Source: Caballeronia peredens (GTDB lineage Bacteria; Pseudomonadota; Gammaproteobacteria; Burkholderiales; Burkholderiaceae). Taken from it: DNA of 64,000 nt. Below, piece by piece: positions 35,950 to 44,729 of the stretch (positions within the stretch are counted from its first letter, which is position 1; each line of letters starts with the position of its first letter). Where the stretch lies: the NCBI GenBank assembly GCA_001544595.2, contig FCOH02000008.1, positions 62,001 to 126,000 on the forward strand, given 5' to 3'. Both the position numbers and the translations under genes were made by a program. A model generated the notes under the pieces. The model saw only the letters and a program-made list of their open reading frames with translations. It was not told the origin of the DNA and made no database searches.

Positions 35950-35974
35950 AAGCGCCGCCTCATGGGCGGCGCTT
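35950..35974 (-). terminator. Hairpin downstream of amino acid permease gene
   Basis: AAGCGCCGCC and GGCGGCGCTT form a 10-bp stem with loop TCATG. On the minus strand it is followed by TTTG, a short U-run. Confidence 0.6.
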
Positions 35975-36027
35975 GGGCGCGGATTCGCGGCGAATCGATC
36001 AGCGTTCGATATCGATCGGTACGTCGC

Positions 36028-37485
36028 TCAATGCGTCGCGGTTTCGCGCTTCGCGGGCCTGGCGTCTGCCGCTTCGGCCCGCGCGGGTTCGGCGGCCGGA
36101 CGCCCGAGCACCGAATGGCGGCGCGAATACATGAAGTAGATCGCCAGGCCGATGACGAGCCACACGGCGAACGCGATCCAGGTCATCGCCTGAAGATTGG
36201 CCATCAGGAACAGGCACGACGCCACCGCGAGCACCGGCACGACCGGCACGCCCGGGCAGCGGAATGCGCGCGGCAGCTCCGGATGCGTGCGGCGCAAGAC
36301 AAGCACGGCGACGGAGACCATCGAGAACGCGGCGAGCGTGCCGATGTTGATCAGCTCGGCCAGCACGTTGAGCGGCACCAGCGCGCCGATCAGCCCGAAG
36401 AAAATACCGACGAGCCAGGTCGTGAAGAAGGGCGTCGAAAAGCGCGGATGCACCTTCGAGAGCCGCGCGGGCAAGAGGCCGTCGCGCGACATCGCGTAGA
36501 TGATGCGCGTCTGGCCGTAGCTCATCACGAGAATCACGGTGAGCATGCCGAGCACCGCGCCGAGATCGATGAAGCCGGCGACCCAGTTTTGCCCGGCCAC
36601 TTGCAGCGCGAACGACACCGGATGCGGATTGTTCGCGAACTGCGCCGACGGCACGATGCCCGTCACGACCGCCGCGACCGCCACGTACAGTACCGCGCAC
36701 ACCGCGAGCGACGAAATGATGCCGATCGGCAGATCGCGCTTCGGATTCTTCACTTCCTCCGCCGCCGACGACACCGAATCGAAGCCGATGAACGCGAAGA
36801 ACATCACCGCCGCCGCGCCGAAGACGCCGGACCAGCCGTTCGGCATAAAGGGATGCCAGTTCGCCGGCTTGACGTGGAACACGCCGACCGCGATCACCAG
36901 CAGCACGACCGTCACCTTGATCGCGACCATGATGTTGTTCACGCGCGTCGATTCCTTCACGCCGACGGACAGCAGCGCCGTGATTGCCATCATCACGAGA
37001 AAGGCGGGCAGGTTGAACCAGGTCAGATGGCCGGGCAGCGCGCCGGGCGCGGCCGTGAGCACGGTCGGCAGCGAAATGCCGAAGCCCGCCAGCAGCGACT
37101 GCAGATAGCCCGACCAGCCGACCGACACGGCGGACGTCGCGAGCCCGTATTCGAGCATCAGATCCCAGCCGATGATCCACGCGGCGAGTTCGCCGAGCGT
37201 TGCGTACGAATACGTGTAGATGGAGCCGGCGACAGGAATGGTCGACGAGAACTCGGCGTAGGCGAGGGCGGCGAAGCAGCACGCGATCGCCGCGACGATG
37301 AACGCAACCATAAGCGCCGGCCCGGCCTGCACCGCGCCGGTTCCGGTGAGCACGAAAATGCCCGTGCCGATGATGGCCCCGATGCCGAGGAAAGTGAGAT
37401 CGAGAGCGCCGAGCGTCTTCTTGAGCGACGTGCTGTGCGCACCGGCCAGCATGTGCTCGATGTTTTTCTTGCGGAACAACGACAT
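36028..37485 (-). CDS. APC-family cationic amino acid permease (YfnA/CAT-like)
   Basis: This 485-aa inner-membrane permease has about twelve helices. The N-terminus has HSTSLKKTLGALDLTFLGIG and GTGIFVLTGTGA, the substrate-binding unwound helix of APC transporters. GFDSVSSAAEEVKNPKRDLP and the SYGQTRIIYAMSRDGLLP segment place it in the CAT/YfnA group that imports cationic or branched amino acids. A charged cytoplasmic tail ends the protein. It stands alone with a terminator downstream. Confidence 0.93.
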   Translation of the reverse strand: MSLFRKKNIEHMLAGAHSTSLKKTLGALDLTFLGIGAIIGTGIFVLTGTGAVQAGPALMVAFIVAAIACCFAALAYAEFSSTIPVAGSIYTYSYATLGELAAWIIGWDLMLEYGLATSAVSVGWSGYLQSLLAGFGISLPTVLTAAPGALPGHLTWFNLPAFLVMMAITALLSVGVKESTRVNNIMVAIKVTVVLLVIAVGVFHVKPANWHPFMPNGWSGVFGAAAVMFFAFIGFDSVSSAAEEVKNPKRDLPIGIISSLAVCAVLYVAVAAVVTGIVPSAQFANNPHPVSFALQVAGQNWVAGFIDLGAVLGMLTVILVMSYGQTRIIYAMSRDGLLPARLSKVHPRFSTPFFTTWLVGIFFGLIGALVPLNVLAELINIGTLAAFSMVSVAVLVLRRTHPELPRAFRCPGVPVVPVLAVASCLFLMANLQAMTWIAFAVWLVIGLAIYFMYSRRHSVLGRPAAEPARAEAADARPAKRETATH

Positions 37486-37643
37486 TACGATGAGTCTCCT
37501 TCTGGCGCGCGGGCGCCCCTTCTACGGGAAAACCCGCTATTTTATCGGAGACTCAAGGATTGCCCGGAAACAGAGCATGCGGCGCACTAATGCGGCGATT
37601 TATGACGTTTCCCGCACAATTTATCTTGTTTGAGATAAATTTC

Positions 37644-38297
37644 TTATCCCGCGATTGCCGGATTCATATCGACGAGGCGGTTGCTCATCACGTAGAACGT
37701 GAGTTCTGCGTTATTCGCCAGCTTCATCTTCTCGAGCAACCGCGCGCGATAAACGCTCACAGTCTTGACGGACAGCGATAGCGCGTTCGCGATATCCGTC
37801 AACCGCTTTCCGGACGCGAGCATGCAAAGCGTCTGATATTCGCGGTCCGAGAGCTTTTCGTGCGGCAGGCGGTCGGTGTCGAGCGAGACGTAGGTCGCCA
37901 GCGCTTCCGCCATTTCCGGGCTCACGTATTTGCGACCCGCCGCGACCTGCTGGATCGCGCCGATCATGAGCGCGGGATCCGCCGACTTCGACAGATAGCC
38001 CGACGCGCCCGCCTTCAGCGCGCGAACCGCGTACTGATCCTCGCGATACATCGAAAACATCAGCACCGGCAGGCGCGGCGTCTCGCGCTTGATGCGCTTG
38101 AGCAGATCGATTCCGTTGACGTCCGGCAGCGAGATATCGAGCATCGCGACGTCGAACGGTCGGCGCGCGGCGAGCGCGAGCGCCTGCATGCCGGTTTCGG
38201 CCTCCGACACTTCGGTCGCGACGCCGCGCTCCAGCAGCAATTGCGCGACGCCACGGCGCACGATGGCGTGATCGTCGGCGAGGAGCACTTTGAGCAT
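37644..38297 (-). CDS. NarL/FixJ-type response regulator
   Basis: This 217-aa regulator has an N-terminal receiver (LLADDHAIVRRGV acidic pocket, phospho-Asp in FDVAMLDISLPDVNG, and conserved Lys in SGYLSKSA) and a C-terminal LuxR-type helix-turn-helix (KLSDREYQTLCMLASGKRL, SLSVKTVSVYRARLLEKM). Together with the kinase gene 11 bp upstream it forms a two-component pair of the NarL/UhpA class. The regulon is unknown; the permease gene to the left is a candidate by position. ATG 38297 gives the exact family start. Confidence 0.95.
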   Translation of the reverse strand: MLKVLLADDHAIVRRGVAQLLLERGVATEVSEAETGMQALALAARRPFDVAMLDISLPDVNGIDLLKRIKRETPRLPVLMFSMYREDQYAVRALKAGASGYLSKSADPALMIGAIQQVAAGRKYVSPEMAEALATYVSLDTDRLPHEKLSDREYQTLCMLASGKRLTDIANALSLSVKTVSVYRARLLEKMKLANNAELTFYVMSNRLVDMNPAIAG

Positions 38298-38308
38298 CGG
38301 CGGCGGCC

Positions 38309-39184
38309 TCAGGCGTGAATCACGCCGAACGCGAACAGGCCGGGCCTCGCCGCCGTCCACGGCAGACGCGCGCGCACGCAGGTTCCGACGGGCTTCGCCG
38401 CTGCGACGCGCAAGCTGCCGCCGAGCGCCTCGCAGCGCGCGCGCATGCCCGCGAGGCCGAAGCGCCCGTTCTTGCGGCGCGCCGCCGCGCTGATGCCGAC
38501 GCCGTCGTCCTCGACCGTGAGCGTGACGCCGTCGCCGTCGATATCGACCGTCACGCTCGCGCGCGCCGCGCCCGCGTGACGCGCGACGTTGCCGAGCGCT
38601 TCCTGCATCACGCGAAGCAGCGCGAGCGACATGTCGTGCGACAGGCGTTGCAGCCGCGCATCGCGCGGGCAGGCGAAATCGACGGACATTGCCGTGCGCG
38701 CGCGAAAGCGCTCGATCCACGTGTCGAGCGCCGCGGCGATACCGGCGTCGAATGCCGGCGTCTGCAGCGTCTCGACGATCCGGTGACTCGTGTCGCTGAC
38801 ATCCGCCAGCGCCTCGCGCGCCTGATGCAGCGCATCGCCGAGCGCGGCGGGCGCATCGGCGGGCAGCCAGTGGGCGGCGCGCGCCAGCGCCAGATTGGCG
38901 GCGGTCAGCGCCGCGCCGGTTTCGTCGTGGAGATCCTGTGCGAGCGCCCGGCGCGCGCGTTCTTCGGTGGCGGCGAGCAGCGCGGCGAGTTCCTGCACGC
39001 GCGCGGTGAGGCGCTGGATCTGGCGATCGCCCTTGAGTTTGGCGTCGATCAGCGCGGACCAGGGTGAAGCGGAAGGAAGGGCGGACGTCGCGCCGGCGTA
39101 TTCCGGCGCCGGTGACGAAACCCCGCGCAGCGGGGCGCGGCGAATCGGGCTCTCATCGAGCGTGACCATGGCCGACGGGTTCAT
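38309..39184 (-). CDS. HisKA_3-type sensor histidine kinase, soluble
   Basis: This 291-aa kinase has a coiled segment (RQIQRLTARVQELAALLAAT), the dimerisation/phosphoacceptor helix RALAQDLHDETGAALTAAN with the phospho-His in QDLHDE, and a HATPase domain with N box (ALLRVMQEALGNVARHAGA), G1 (VEDDGVGIS) and G2 (FGLAGMRARCEALGG). No membrane helix or sensory domain is visible, so it senses a cytoplasmic cue or depends on a partner. It is upstream of and presumably phosphorylates the NarL-type regulator. Confidence 0.94.
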   Translation of the reverse strand: MNPSAMVTLDESPIRRAPLRGVSSPAPEYAGATSALPSASPWSALIDAKLKGDRQIQRLTARVQELAALLAATEERARRALAQDLHDETGAALTAANLALARAAHWLPADAPAALGDALHQAREALADVSDTSHRIVETLQTPAFDAGIAAALDTWIERFRARTAMSVDFACPRDARLQRLSHDMSLALLRVMQEALGNVARHAGAARASVTVDIDGDGVTLTVEDDGVGISAAARRKNGRFGLAGMRARCEALGGSLRVAAAKPVGTCVRARLPWTAARPGLFAFGVIHA

Positions 39185-39539
39185 TCACTATCCTCGCGTT
39201 GAGCGCAACTGGAGCTACGTCCTCGGCCAGTCCACGAGCGGCGTAACTGAATTTACACTCTGTAACATCGATGACGGACTACGCGGTCGCGCTTGTCGTC
39301 TCAGCGTGCGTGAATCATATCTCAAAAATATTATAAATCTATGTCGGACAAGGCTTCTCCGGACGAACTTCATGTGTTTTGCCAAGTTCGGCGCACATAA
39401 TGCGTAGGAAAAACACCTACGCCGCGCCGTCGCGGACGCCTGATTTGTAACAGACGGCGACGCGCTACCGAATCAGGGGCGTAAAAAAACCGGAGCATCG
39501 AGCTCCGGTTCTCTATACAGCGCGACGCTGCGGCAATGA
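39185..39539. other. Intergenic region between kinase and fpr
   Basis: No gene is seen in these 355 bp. The left part should hold the promoter of the kinase-regulator pair (minus strand). The right part contains the fpr terminator at 39488. A moderately AT-rich patch lies around 39320. Confidence 0.45.
39488..39510 (-). terminator. Intrinsic terminator of fpr
   Basis: AACCGGAGC and GCTCCGGTT form a 9-bp stem. Read on the minus strand, it is followed by seven T. It lies 30 bp after the fpr stop. Confidence 0.9.
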
Positions 39540-40310
39540 TCAGCCGACGAACGCCTTTTCCACGACATAGTGGCCAGGATGATTGTTGCTGCCTTCCTGG
39601 AAGCCCATTTCGTCGAGCAGCTGGCGCGTGTCGCGCAGCATGTGCGGGCTGCCGCAGAGCATCACGCGGTCGTTTTCGACCGAGAACGGCTCGACGGCCA
39701 GATCGGCGAACAGCTTCTTCGTTTCGATCAGGTCGGTGATGCGGCCGCGGTTCGCGAATTCCTCGCGCGTGACGGTCGGATAGTAGACGAGCTTTTCCGC
39801 GACGATCTCGCCGATGTGCTCGTGCGCCGGCAAGTGCTCCGTGATGAAGTCCTTGTACGCGAGTTCGTCGACGAAACGGCAGGTATGCGTGAGCACGATC
39901 TTCTCGTAGCGGTCGTAGACGTCCGGATCCTTGATGATCGACATGAACGGCGCGAGACCCGTGCCGGTCGAGAGCAGCCAGAGCGTCCTGCCGGGCAGAA
40001 GATTGTCGGCGACGAGCGTGCCCGTCGGCTTCTTGCCGATCAGCACGGAATCGCCGACCTTCAGATGCTGAAGGCGCGACGTGAGCGGGCCGTCCGGTAC
40101 CTTGATGCTCAAAAATTCGAGATGCTCTTCGTAGTTCGCGCTCGCGAGGCTGTAGGCGCGCAGCAGCGGCTTGCCGTCGACTTCGAGGCCGACCATCGTG
40201 AACTGGCCGTTCTCGAAGCGGAACGAGGCGTCGCGGGTGCAGGTGAAACTGAAAAGCGTGTCGGTCCAGTGGTGGACGCTCAGAACGGTTTGAGAATTAA
40301 GGTTGCTCAT
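39540..40310 (-). CDS. fpr: Ferredoxin/flavodoxin-NADP+ reductase
   Basis: This 256-aa FAD enzyme exchanges electrons between NADPH and ferredoxin or flavodoxin. The FAD-binding barrel has FENGQFTMVGL and LRAYSLASANYEEHLEFLS (R-x-Y-S motif). The NADP domain has LLSTGTGLAPFMSI, HTCRFVDELAY and VMLCGSPHM. The C-terminus ends GHYVVEKAFVG, the subclass with a C-terminal aromatic-free tail found in bacterial FPRs. Such enzymes respond to oxidative stress and iron, but no operator is obvious. ATG 40310 starts at MSNLNS. Confidence 0.95.
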   Translation of the reverse strand: MSNLNSQTVLSVHHWTDTLFSFTCTRDASFRFENGQFTMVGLEVDGKPLLRAYSLASANYEEHLEFLSIKVPDGPLTSRLQHLKVGDSVLIGKKPTGTLVADNLLPGRTLWLLSTGTGLAPFMSIIKDPDVYDRYEKIVLTHTCRFVDELAYKDFITEHLPAHEHIGEIVAEKLVYYPTVTREEFANRGRITDLIETKKLFADLAVEPFSVENDRVMLCGSPHMLRDTRQLLDEMGFQEGSNNHPGHYVVEKAFVG

Positions 40311-40896
40311 GGCTTCTTGAACTGTGCTTGAACTTGCGAAAGCGGTGGCGCTCCGACGATCGCGGCCGACTCGCGGACGTTTAACGCCACGCCGGGTCTC
40401 GGGCCGCGAGGAGAGCGCGCTACGAAAGCGCTGCTGCGCGACAGACGATCGAACGATGACAGCCGCGTATTCGATGCGAAGGCAGCGATTCACGCTGCGC
40501 CTTGCGTGAACGTCGCGCGTAAAAACCAGACGGCTAACCAGACAGCCCGGCGCAATCGACTATTTTAACCCGATAGCCGTCGGCCTCGTCGGGCGCCGTG
40601 TGCGACGCCACGGCGGCAAGGGCACGCGCGCGGCCTCGTGGGCGAGCGCACGCACTGAGAAACGGGGCGCTCCGGCCGGCGAGATGCCCGAGAAATGCGG
40701 GCGAAACGCCGCCGAATGGCTGGCAAAACCGGCAGATAGCTGGCAAAGAAAGCTGGCTGCGGCCGGCTTTCGGGCGAATGTCGAAACCGTCGCCGAAAAC
40801 CCGCCGAGCCCGCATGATAGCAACGGATCCCGCGCTATCCCAAAAAACCCTTTCTGATGAAAGGCCTGCGTGCGCCTGGACGCATCAAAATGCGCG
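40311..40896. other. Gene-free interval between fpr and aldo/keto reductase
   Basis: These 586 bp hold only overlapping short frames with no family match. Several copies of a short word (GCTGGCAAA) occur around 40720-40750. Both flanking genes read leftward, so the right half is the 3' side of the reductase and the left part should hold the fpr promoter. Confidence 0.45.
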
Positions 40897-41940
40897 TCAG
40901 ATGCGCTGATCCGTCGACGGCTTTTCCCACAGGTTGACGCCGCCTTCCTGCGCGTGCTGGTCGATTTCCGCGAGTTCTTCCTTCGTGAATTCGAGATTCT
41001 TCAGCGCGCCGACGTTTTCCGCCACCTGTTCCGCCCGGCTCGCGCCGATCAGCACGGACGTCACGCGCCCGCCGCGCAGCGCCCAGGCGAGCGCCATCTG
41101 CGCGAGGCTCTGGCCGCGCTTCTGCGCGAGATCGTTGAGCTTGCGCACGTGCGCGAGATTCGCATCGCTCAGGTGTTCCTGCTTGAGCGACCCGCCGCCC
41201 GGCTTGTTCACGCGCGCGTCCTGCGGCACGCCGTTCAGGTACTTGTTCGTCAGCAATCCCTGCGCGAGCGGCGTGAACGCGATGCTGCCCGCGCCGACAT
41301 CGTCGAGCGTGTCGAGCAGTTCCGTCTCGATCCACCGGTTCAGCATGTTGTACGACGGCTGATGGATCAGCAGCGGCACCTTGTGTTCAGCGAGCAGTTT
41401 CGCCATTTCGCGCGTCTTGGCCGCCGAATACGACGAAATGCCGACATAGAGGGCCTTGCCCGAATGCACGGCAGTGGCGAGCGCGCCGGCGGTTTCCTCG
41501 AGCGGCGTGTCGGCGTCGAAGCGATGCGAATAGAAAATGTCGACGTAATCGAGACCCATGCGCTTCAGGCTCTGGTCGAGGCTCGCGAGCACGTATTTGC
41601 GCGAGCCGCCGCCCTGGCCGTACGGGCCGGGCCACATGTCCCAGCCGGCCTTCGACGAAATCAGCAACTCGTCGCGATACGGCCGGAAGTCGTCCTTGAA
41701 GATGCGCCCGAAATTCGTCTCCGCGCTGCCGTACGGCGGGCCGTAGTTGTTCGCGAGATCGAAGTGCGTGACGCCGAGATCGAAGGCGGTGCGCAGGATG
41801 TCGCGTTGCGTGGAGATCGGGGTTGTATCGCCGAAGTTGTGCCACAAACCGAGCGACAACGCAGGCAATTTCAACCCGCTCCTGCCACAGGTGCGGTACT
41901 GCATCTGGGTGTAGCGTTCGGACGCTGCTTCGTAGGCCAT
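40897..41940 (-). CDS. Aldo/keto reductase (YghZ/L-glyceraldehyde-3-phosphate reductase type)
   Basis: This 347-aa NADPH-dependent TIM-barrel enzyme has the catalytic tetrad elements D-x3-Y (FDLANNYGPP), Lys in LLISSKAGWDMWPG and His in DIFYSHRFD. The YGQGGGSRKYVLASLDQSLKRM run matches YghZ. YghZ reduces L-glyceraldehyde 3-phosphate and methylglyoxal, and similar detoxification is likely. The start ATG 41940 is placed where family similarity begins. Confidence 0.93.
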   Translation of the reverse strand: MAYEAASERYTQMQYRTCGRSGLKLPALSLGLWHNFGDTTPISTQRDILRTAFDLGVTHFDLANNYGPPYGSAETNFGRIFKDDFRPYRDELLISSKAGWDMWPGPYGQGGGSRKYVLASLDQSLKRMGLDYVDIFYSHRFDADTPLEETAGALATAVHSGKALYVGISSYSAAKTREMAKLLAEHKVPLLIHQPSYNMLNRWIETELLDTLDDVGAGSIAFTPLAQGLLTNKYLNGVPQDARVNKPGGGSLKQEHLSDANLAHVRKLNDLAQKRGQSLAQMALAWALRGGRVTSVLIGASRAEQVAENVGALKNLEFTKEELAEIDQHAQEGGVNLWEKPSTDQRI

Positions 41941-42185
41941 GACGGAATTCCTCTGCGGATTGCGAATTGAACGGACTTGATGAAAGTCTTGCGAGCGGCA
42001 CGAAACGCATGCGCGGCGTGCGGGCACGCGCCCTGCCAAGGGCGTCAATGGTAAGCCAATCGGGGCTGAGCGCGCACGGCGTGCCGCATCGTCCCGCCAT
42101 TCGGCACCTGGCCGGATGGCCGGCAAGGGGAACGATCGCGCGCGAACCCGGACCAATGCAAATTCCGTTTTGAGGAGCCTGACCC

Positions 42186-42983
42186 ATGGACCCCATCGAC
42201 CGACTACGCCCGGCCTACGATTCCTTCACCGCGATCGCCGTGACTTACGGCATCGACATCGTGCTGGCGATTCTGATTCTCGCCGTCGGCTGGTGGATTT
42301 CGAACGCTGTCGCCAACGCGCTGCGCCGCACGCTCGCCCGCACCAATGTCGACGCCACGCTCACGCCGGTGCTCGCCAGCCTCGCCATGTGGGCGATCCG
42401 CGTCATCGCGATCGTCGCGGCGCTCGGCAAGTTCGGCATTGCGGCGGCGAGCATCCTGACCGTGCTGGGCGCGGCCGGTCTCGCCATCGGTCTCGCGCTG
42501 CAGGGCACGCTGCAGAACATCGCGGCCGGGCTGATGCTGTTGCTGCTGCGGCCGTTTCGCGTCGGCGATTACATCGAGGGCGTCGGCACGACCGCCGGCA
42601 CCGTCAACGAGATCGGACTTTTCACCACGCGGCTCACGAAAGCCGACGGCATCGTCATGTACGTGCCGAACAGCCTGATCTGGGCGAATGCCATCACCAA
42701 CTACAGCGCGAACGACCGCCGGCGCGTCGTCATCAACTTTCAGGCGCAGCACGGACTCAAGGTCGAAAACGTGCTCGCCGAACTGCGCAGGCTGACCAGC
42801 GAAGACGCGCGCATCGTGCAGGACGGGCCGTCGGCGCCGTGGGTCGCGGTGACCGATTACACCGATACCGGCGTCAAGTTCAACCTCGGCGCGTGGACCA
42901 GCCGAAGCGATCACCAGAACGTGCAGGCCGATCTGCTGCGCAAGATTCAGCCGCTGACGCGCGAGCCGGCCGAAGCCGCGTGA
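42186..42983 (+). CDS. Small-conductance mechanosensitive channel (MscS family)
   Basis: This 265-aa channel subunit has three membrane helices. TM3 is the Gly/Ala-rich pore helix LGAAGLAIGLALQGTLQNIA, continuing into LLLRPFRVGDYIE, the conserved MscS beta-domain start. VPNSLIWANAITNYS matches the classic P-N-S/N-x-x-N signature. It opens under hypo-osmotic shock. The C-terminus lacks long extensions, so it is the short E. coli MscS type. A DUF3185 gene follows in the same direction, 58 bp later. Confidence 0.94.
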   Translation: MDPIDRLRPAYDSFTAIAVTYGIDIVLAILILAVGWWISNAVANALRRTLARTNVDATLTPVLASLAMWAIRVIAIVAALGKFGIAAASILTVLGAAGLAIGLALQGTLQNIAAGLMLLLLRPFRVGDYIEGVGTTAGTVNEIGLFTTRLTKADGIVMYVPNSLIWANAITNYSANDRRRVVINFQAQHGLKVENVLAELRRLTSEDARIVQDGPSAPWVAVTDYTDTGVKFNLGAWTSRSDHQNVQADLLRKIQPLTREPAEAA

Positions 42984-43041
42984 CTGGACGCGTTCACGCG
43001 AACCGAATAACCTGTCGCGCTTTTCCAGTCGAGATCACGCT

Positions 43042-43245
43042 ATGACCCGAGCGATTTCCGTGGCGCTGCTTGTCGGCGGCGTCGTGCTGCTGTACTTCGG
43101 CGGCCAGTCGTTTCATTCGCTGTCCAACGACGTCGCGCGCTTCTTCACGGGTTCGCCCACGAACAAGACCATCTGGCTGATAGCGGGCGGAATCGTCGCG
43201 TCGCTCGCGGGGCTGATCGGCCTCGCGATTCCGTCGAAACGCTGA
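43042..43245 (+). CDS. Small DUF3185-type membrane protein
   Basis: This 67-aa protein has two helices, ISVALLVGGVVLLYFGGQ and IWLIAGGIVASLAGLIGL, joined by a loop with SFHSLSNDVARFFTGSPT. That sequence pattern fits the DUF3185 family of unknown function. It may be co-transcribed with the channel gene. The next gene converges with a 10-bp gap. Confidence 0.75.
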   Translation: MTRAISVALLVGGVVLLYFGGQSFHSLSNDVARFFTGSPTNKTIWLIAGGIVASLAGLIGLAIPSKR

Positions 43246-43255
43246 ACGCCCGCCG

Positions 43256-44032
43256 TCAGACGAGCGCCACTTCCGGCTTCGACGCCGAACGCGTGCCGGG
43301 CAGCGCCGCATTGCTCGCGCCGCGATACGTGAAAACGAGCGAGAACTTCACCTGATCGGTCAGGTTCTTGCCGGCCGAGTGCAGCGTGTTGCAGTGAAAG
43401 AACACGACGTCGCCCGGTTCGAGTTCGGGCGACACCGCCGTGCGGATGAGCGCGGCGTTCTCGGGCAGATCGGAGCGGAAGAATTTCGCGTCGTCGAAAC
43501 GATCGGACGTGAACGGCAGTCTGTGCGATCCCGGCACGAACCACAGCGCGCCGTTATCGACTTTTTCGTCGCCCAGCGCGACCCACGTCGACACGAGATC
43601 GTCGCGCTCGAACGCCCAGTAGCGCACGTCGCGATGCCAGCCCGTCAGGCTGCCGTACGCCGGGTGCTTCGTCATCATGCAGTTGTGATGCGCGCGCGAG
43701 AGATACGGCGTCTCGCCGAAATAAAGCTCCATCCATCCGCGCACTTCGGGCGAGGTCGCAAATTCCGCGAAGAGCGCATGGCGCGTGTAGGCGTCGAGCA
43801 GACGGCGCACGGTATGGCCGCCGGGCGCGTCCTTCGAATCGGGCGCGCCGGGATATTTCAGATCGGCTTCGAACTCGACCGGCGCAGCCGCTTCGGCGAG
43901 TTGCTGCCGCGCGACGGCCCGCATGGCGTCGCAACGTTCCTTGCTCACGAGCCCTTTCACGATGACGAAGCCCGTTTCGCGCAGCGCGTGCACCTGCTCT
44001 TTCTTCGATTTCAGCGAGTTTTGATCAGACAT
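43256..44032 (-). CDS. Phytanoyl-CoA dioxygenase-like Fe(II)/2OG oxygenase
   Basis: This 258-aa protein has a double-stranded beta-helix with the H-x-D in LTGWHRDVRYWAF and the distal His in FFHCNTLHSAGKN followed by an Arg-containing strand (FTYRG). The Fe(II)/2-oxoglutarate site is therefore intact. Family members hydroxylate small molecules such as phytanoyl-CoA or ectoine. No biosynthetic neighbours are present, so the substrate is unknown. ATG 44032 (MSDQNS) is chosen; an ATG at 44053 adds seven residues. Confidence 0.88.
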   Translation of the reverse strand: MSDQNSLKSKKEQVHALRETGFVIVKGLVSKERCDAMRAVARQQLAEAAAPVEFEADLKYPGAPDSKDAPGGHTVRRLLDAYTRHALFAEFATSPEVRGWMELYFGETPYLSRAHHNCMMTKHPAYGSLTGWHRDVRYWAFERDDLVSTWVALGDEKVDNGALWFVPGSHRLPFTSDRFDDAKFFRSDLPENAALIRTAVSPELEPGDVVFFHCNTLHSAGKNLTDQVKFSLVFTYRGASNAALPGTRSASKPEVALV

Positions 44033-44358
44033 TTCATTTTCCGCGCGCGGCAACTTTCGAATGGATTCATGCCGTCGACGCTATATCCGGAATTGGGGCG
44101 AATACGGGAATTGTAAATCCGCCGCCGCGCAAAGGCCCGCGAAAGGCCCGCGCCGCAATGCGTCGCCGGGTATTTCTCAGCGGACGCTTCATTAAAACGC
44201 AGGGAAAACGCGGACTTAACCAAGTAATGAAGCTCTTGTACATTGGCCTGCGTCAAATCGGTGCAACTTGCCGAAGCGAGTTGAATCGAATTCCTTGAAC
44301 GCTATTTTTGAGACGACTATCGTCGAGTTTGCTTCTACGCAACCGACCTCTCCCTGAC
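44033..44358. other. Intergenic region upstream of oxygenase and Arg-rich gene
   Basis: No gene or RNA is recognised in these 326 bp. They should contain divergent promoters; the middle (about 44220-44290) is the most AT-rich part. Confidence 0.4.
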
Positions 44359-44709
44359 ATGAACCACCGAATCGCTACCGGCCTTACTCGTGCTGCCTCG
44401 CACGCCGCACGACCTGCGCGCCGCGGCATGATCCGCGCGTTGCGTCATCATTCCGCCCGCACCCAGTTGCTCGCCGAGCAGCTGAAGAACGTGCATCCGG
44501 TCGACGGCATCCGGTCGTGGTTTCGCGGTCTCTTCTTCAATCTCCGCGTGCGTGCGGCATCGCGCCGCGTGTCGCTGCGCGCGCTGCTGCGCCGTCCGAT
44601 GCAACTGCGCGCGCCCAGTCCCAAGCCGAAGGCGGCCGCGCTCACGAGCCGTCGTCCGCGCCGTTTGTCCACGAGCAGCGCCGGCTGGTACGCGTTCGCG
44701 GCACGCTGA
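44359..44709 (+). CDS. Arginine-rich small basic protein, unknown
   Basis: This 116-aa protein is strongly basic, about one residue in five being Arg. Landmarks are RAASHAARPARRGMIRALRHH, a hydrophobic-aromatic middle (GIRSWFRGLFFNLRVRAAS) and a Pro/Lys/Ser-rich tail. It could bind nucleic acid or membranes, but I do not recognise a family. Codon use fits the host. There is no clear Shine-Dalgarno before ATG 44359, and TTG or upstream ATG 44308 are alternatives, so the annotation is tentative. Confidence 0.5.
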   Translation: MNHRIATGLTRAASHAARPARRGMIRALRHHSARTQLLAEQLKNVHPVDGIRSWFRGLFFNLRVRAASRRVSLRALLRRPMQLRAPSPKPKAAALTSRRPRRLSTSSAGWYAFAAR

Positions 44710-44729
44710 CGCATTTAGCCCGCTGCGCT

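Noticed and set aside
35881..37590. 569-codon plus-strand open frame opposite the amino acid permease
   Set aside because: The permease on the minus strand has all family motifs; this frame is rich in Arg/Asp/His with no family.
40534..40857. Overlapping 85-103-codon frames on both strands between fpr and the aldo/keto reductase
   Set aside because: Mutually overlapping, no family or ribosome site; treated as intergenic.
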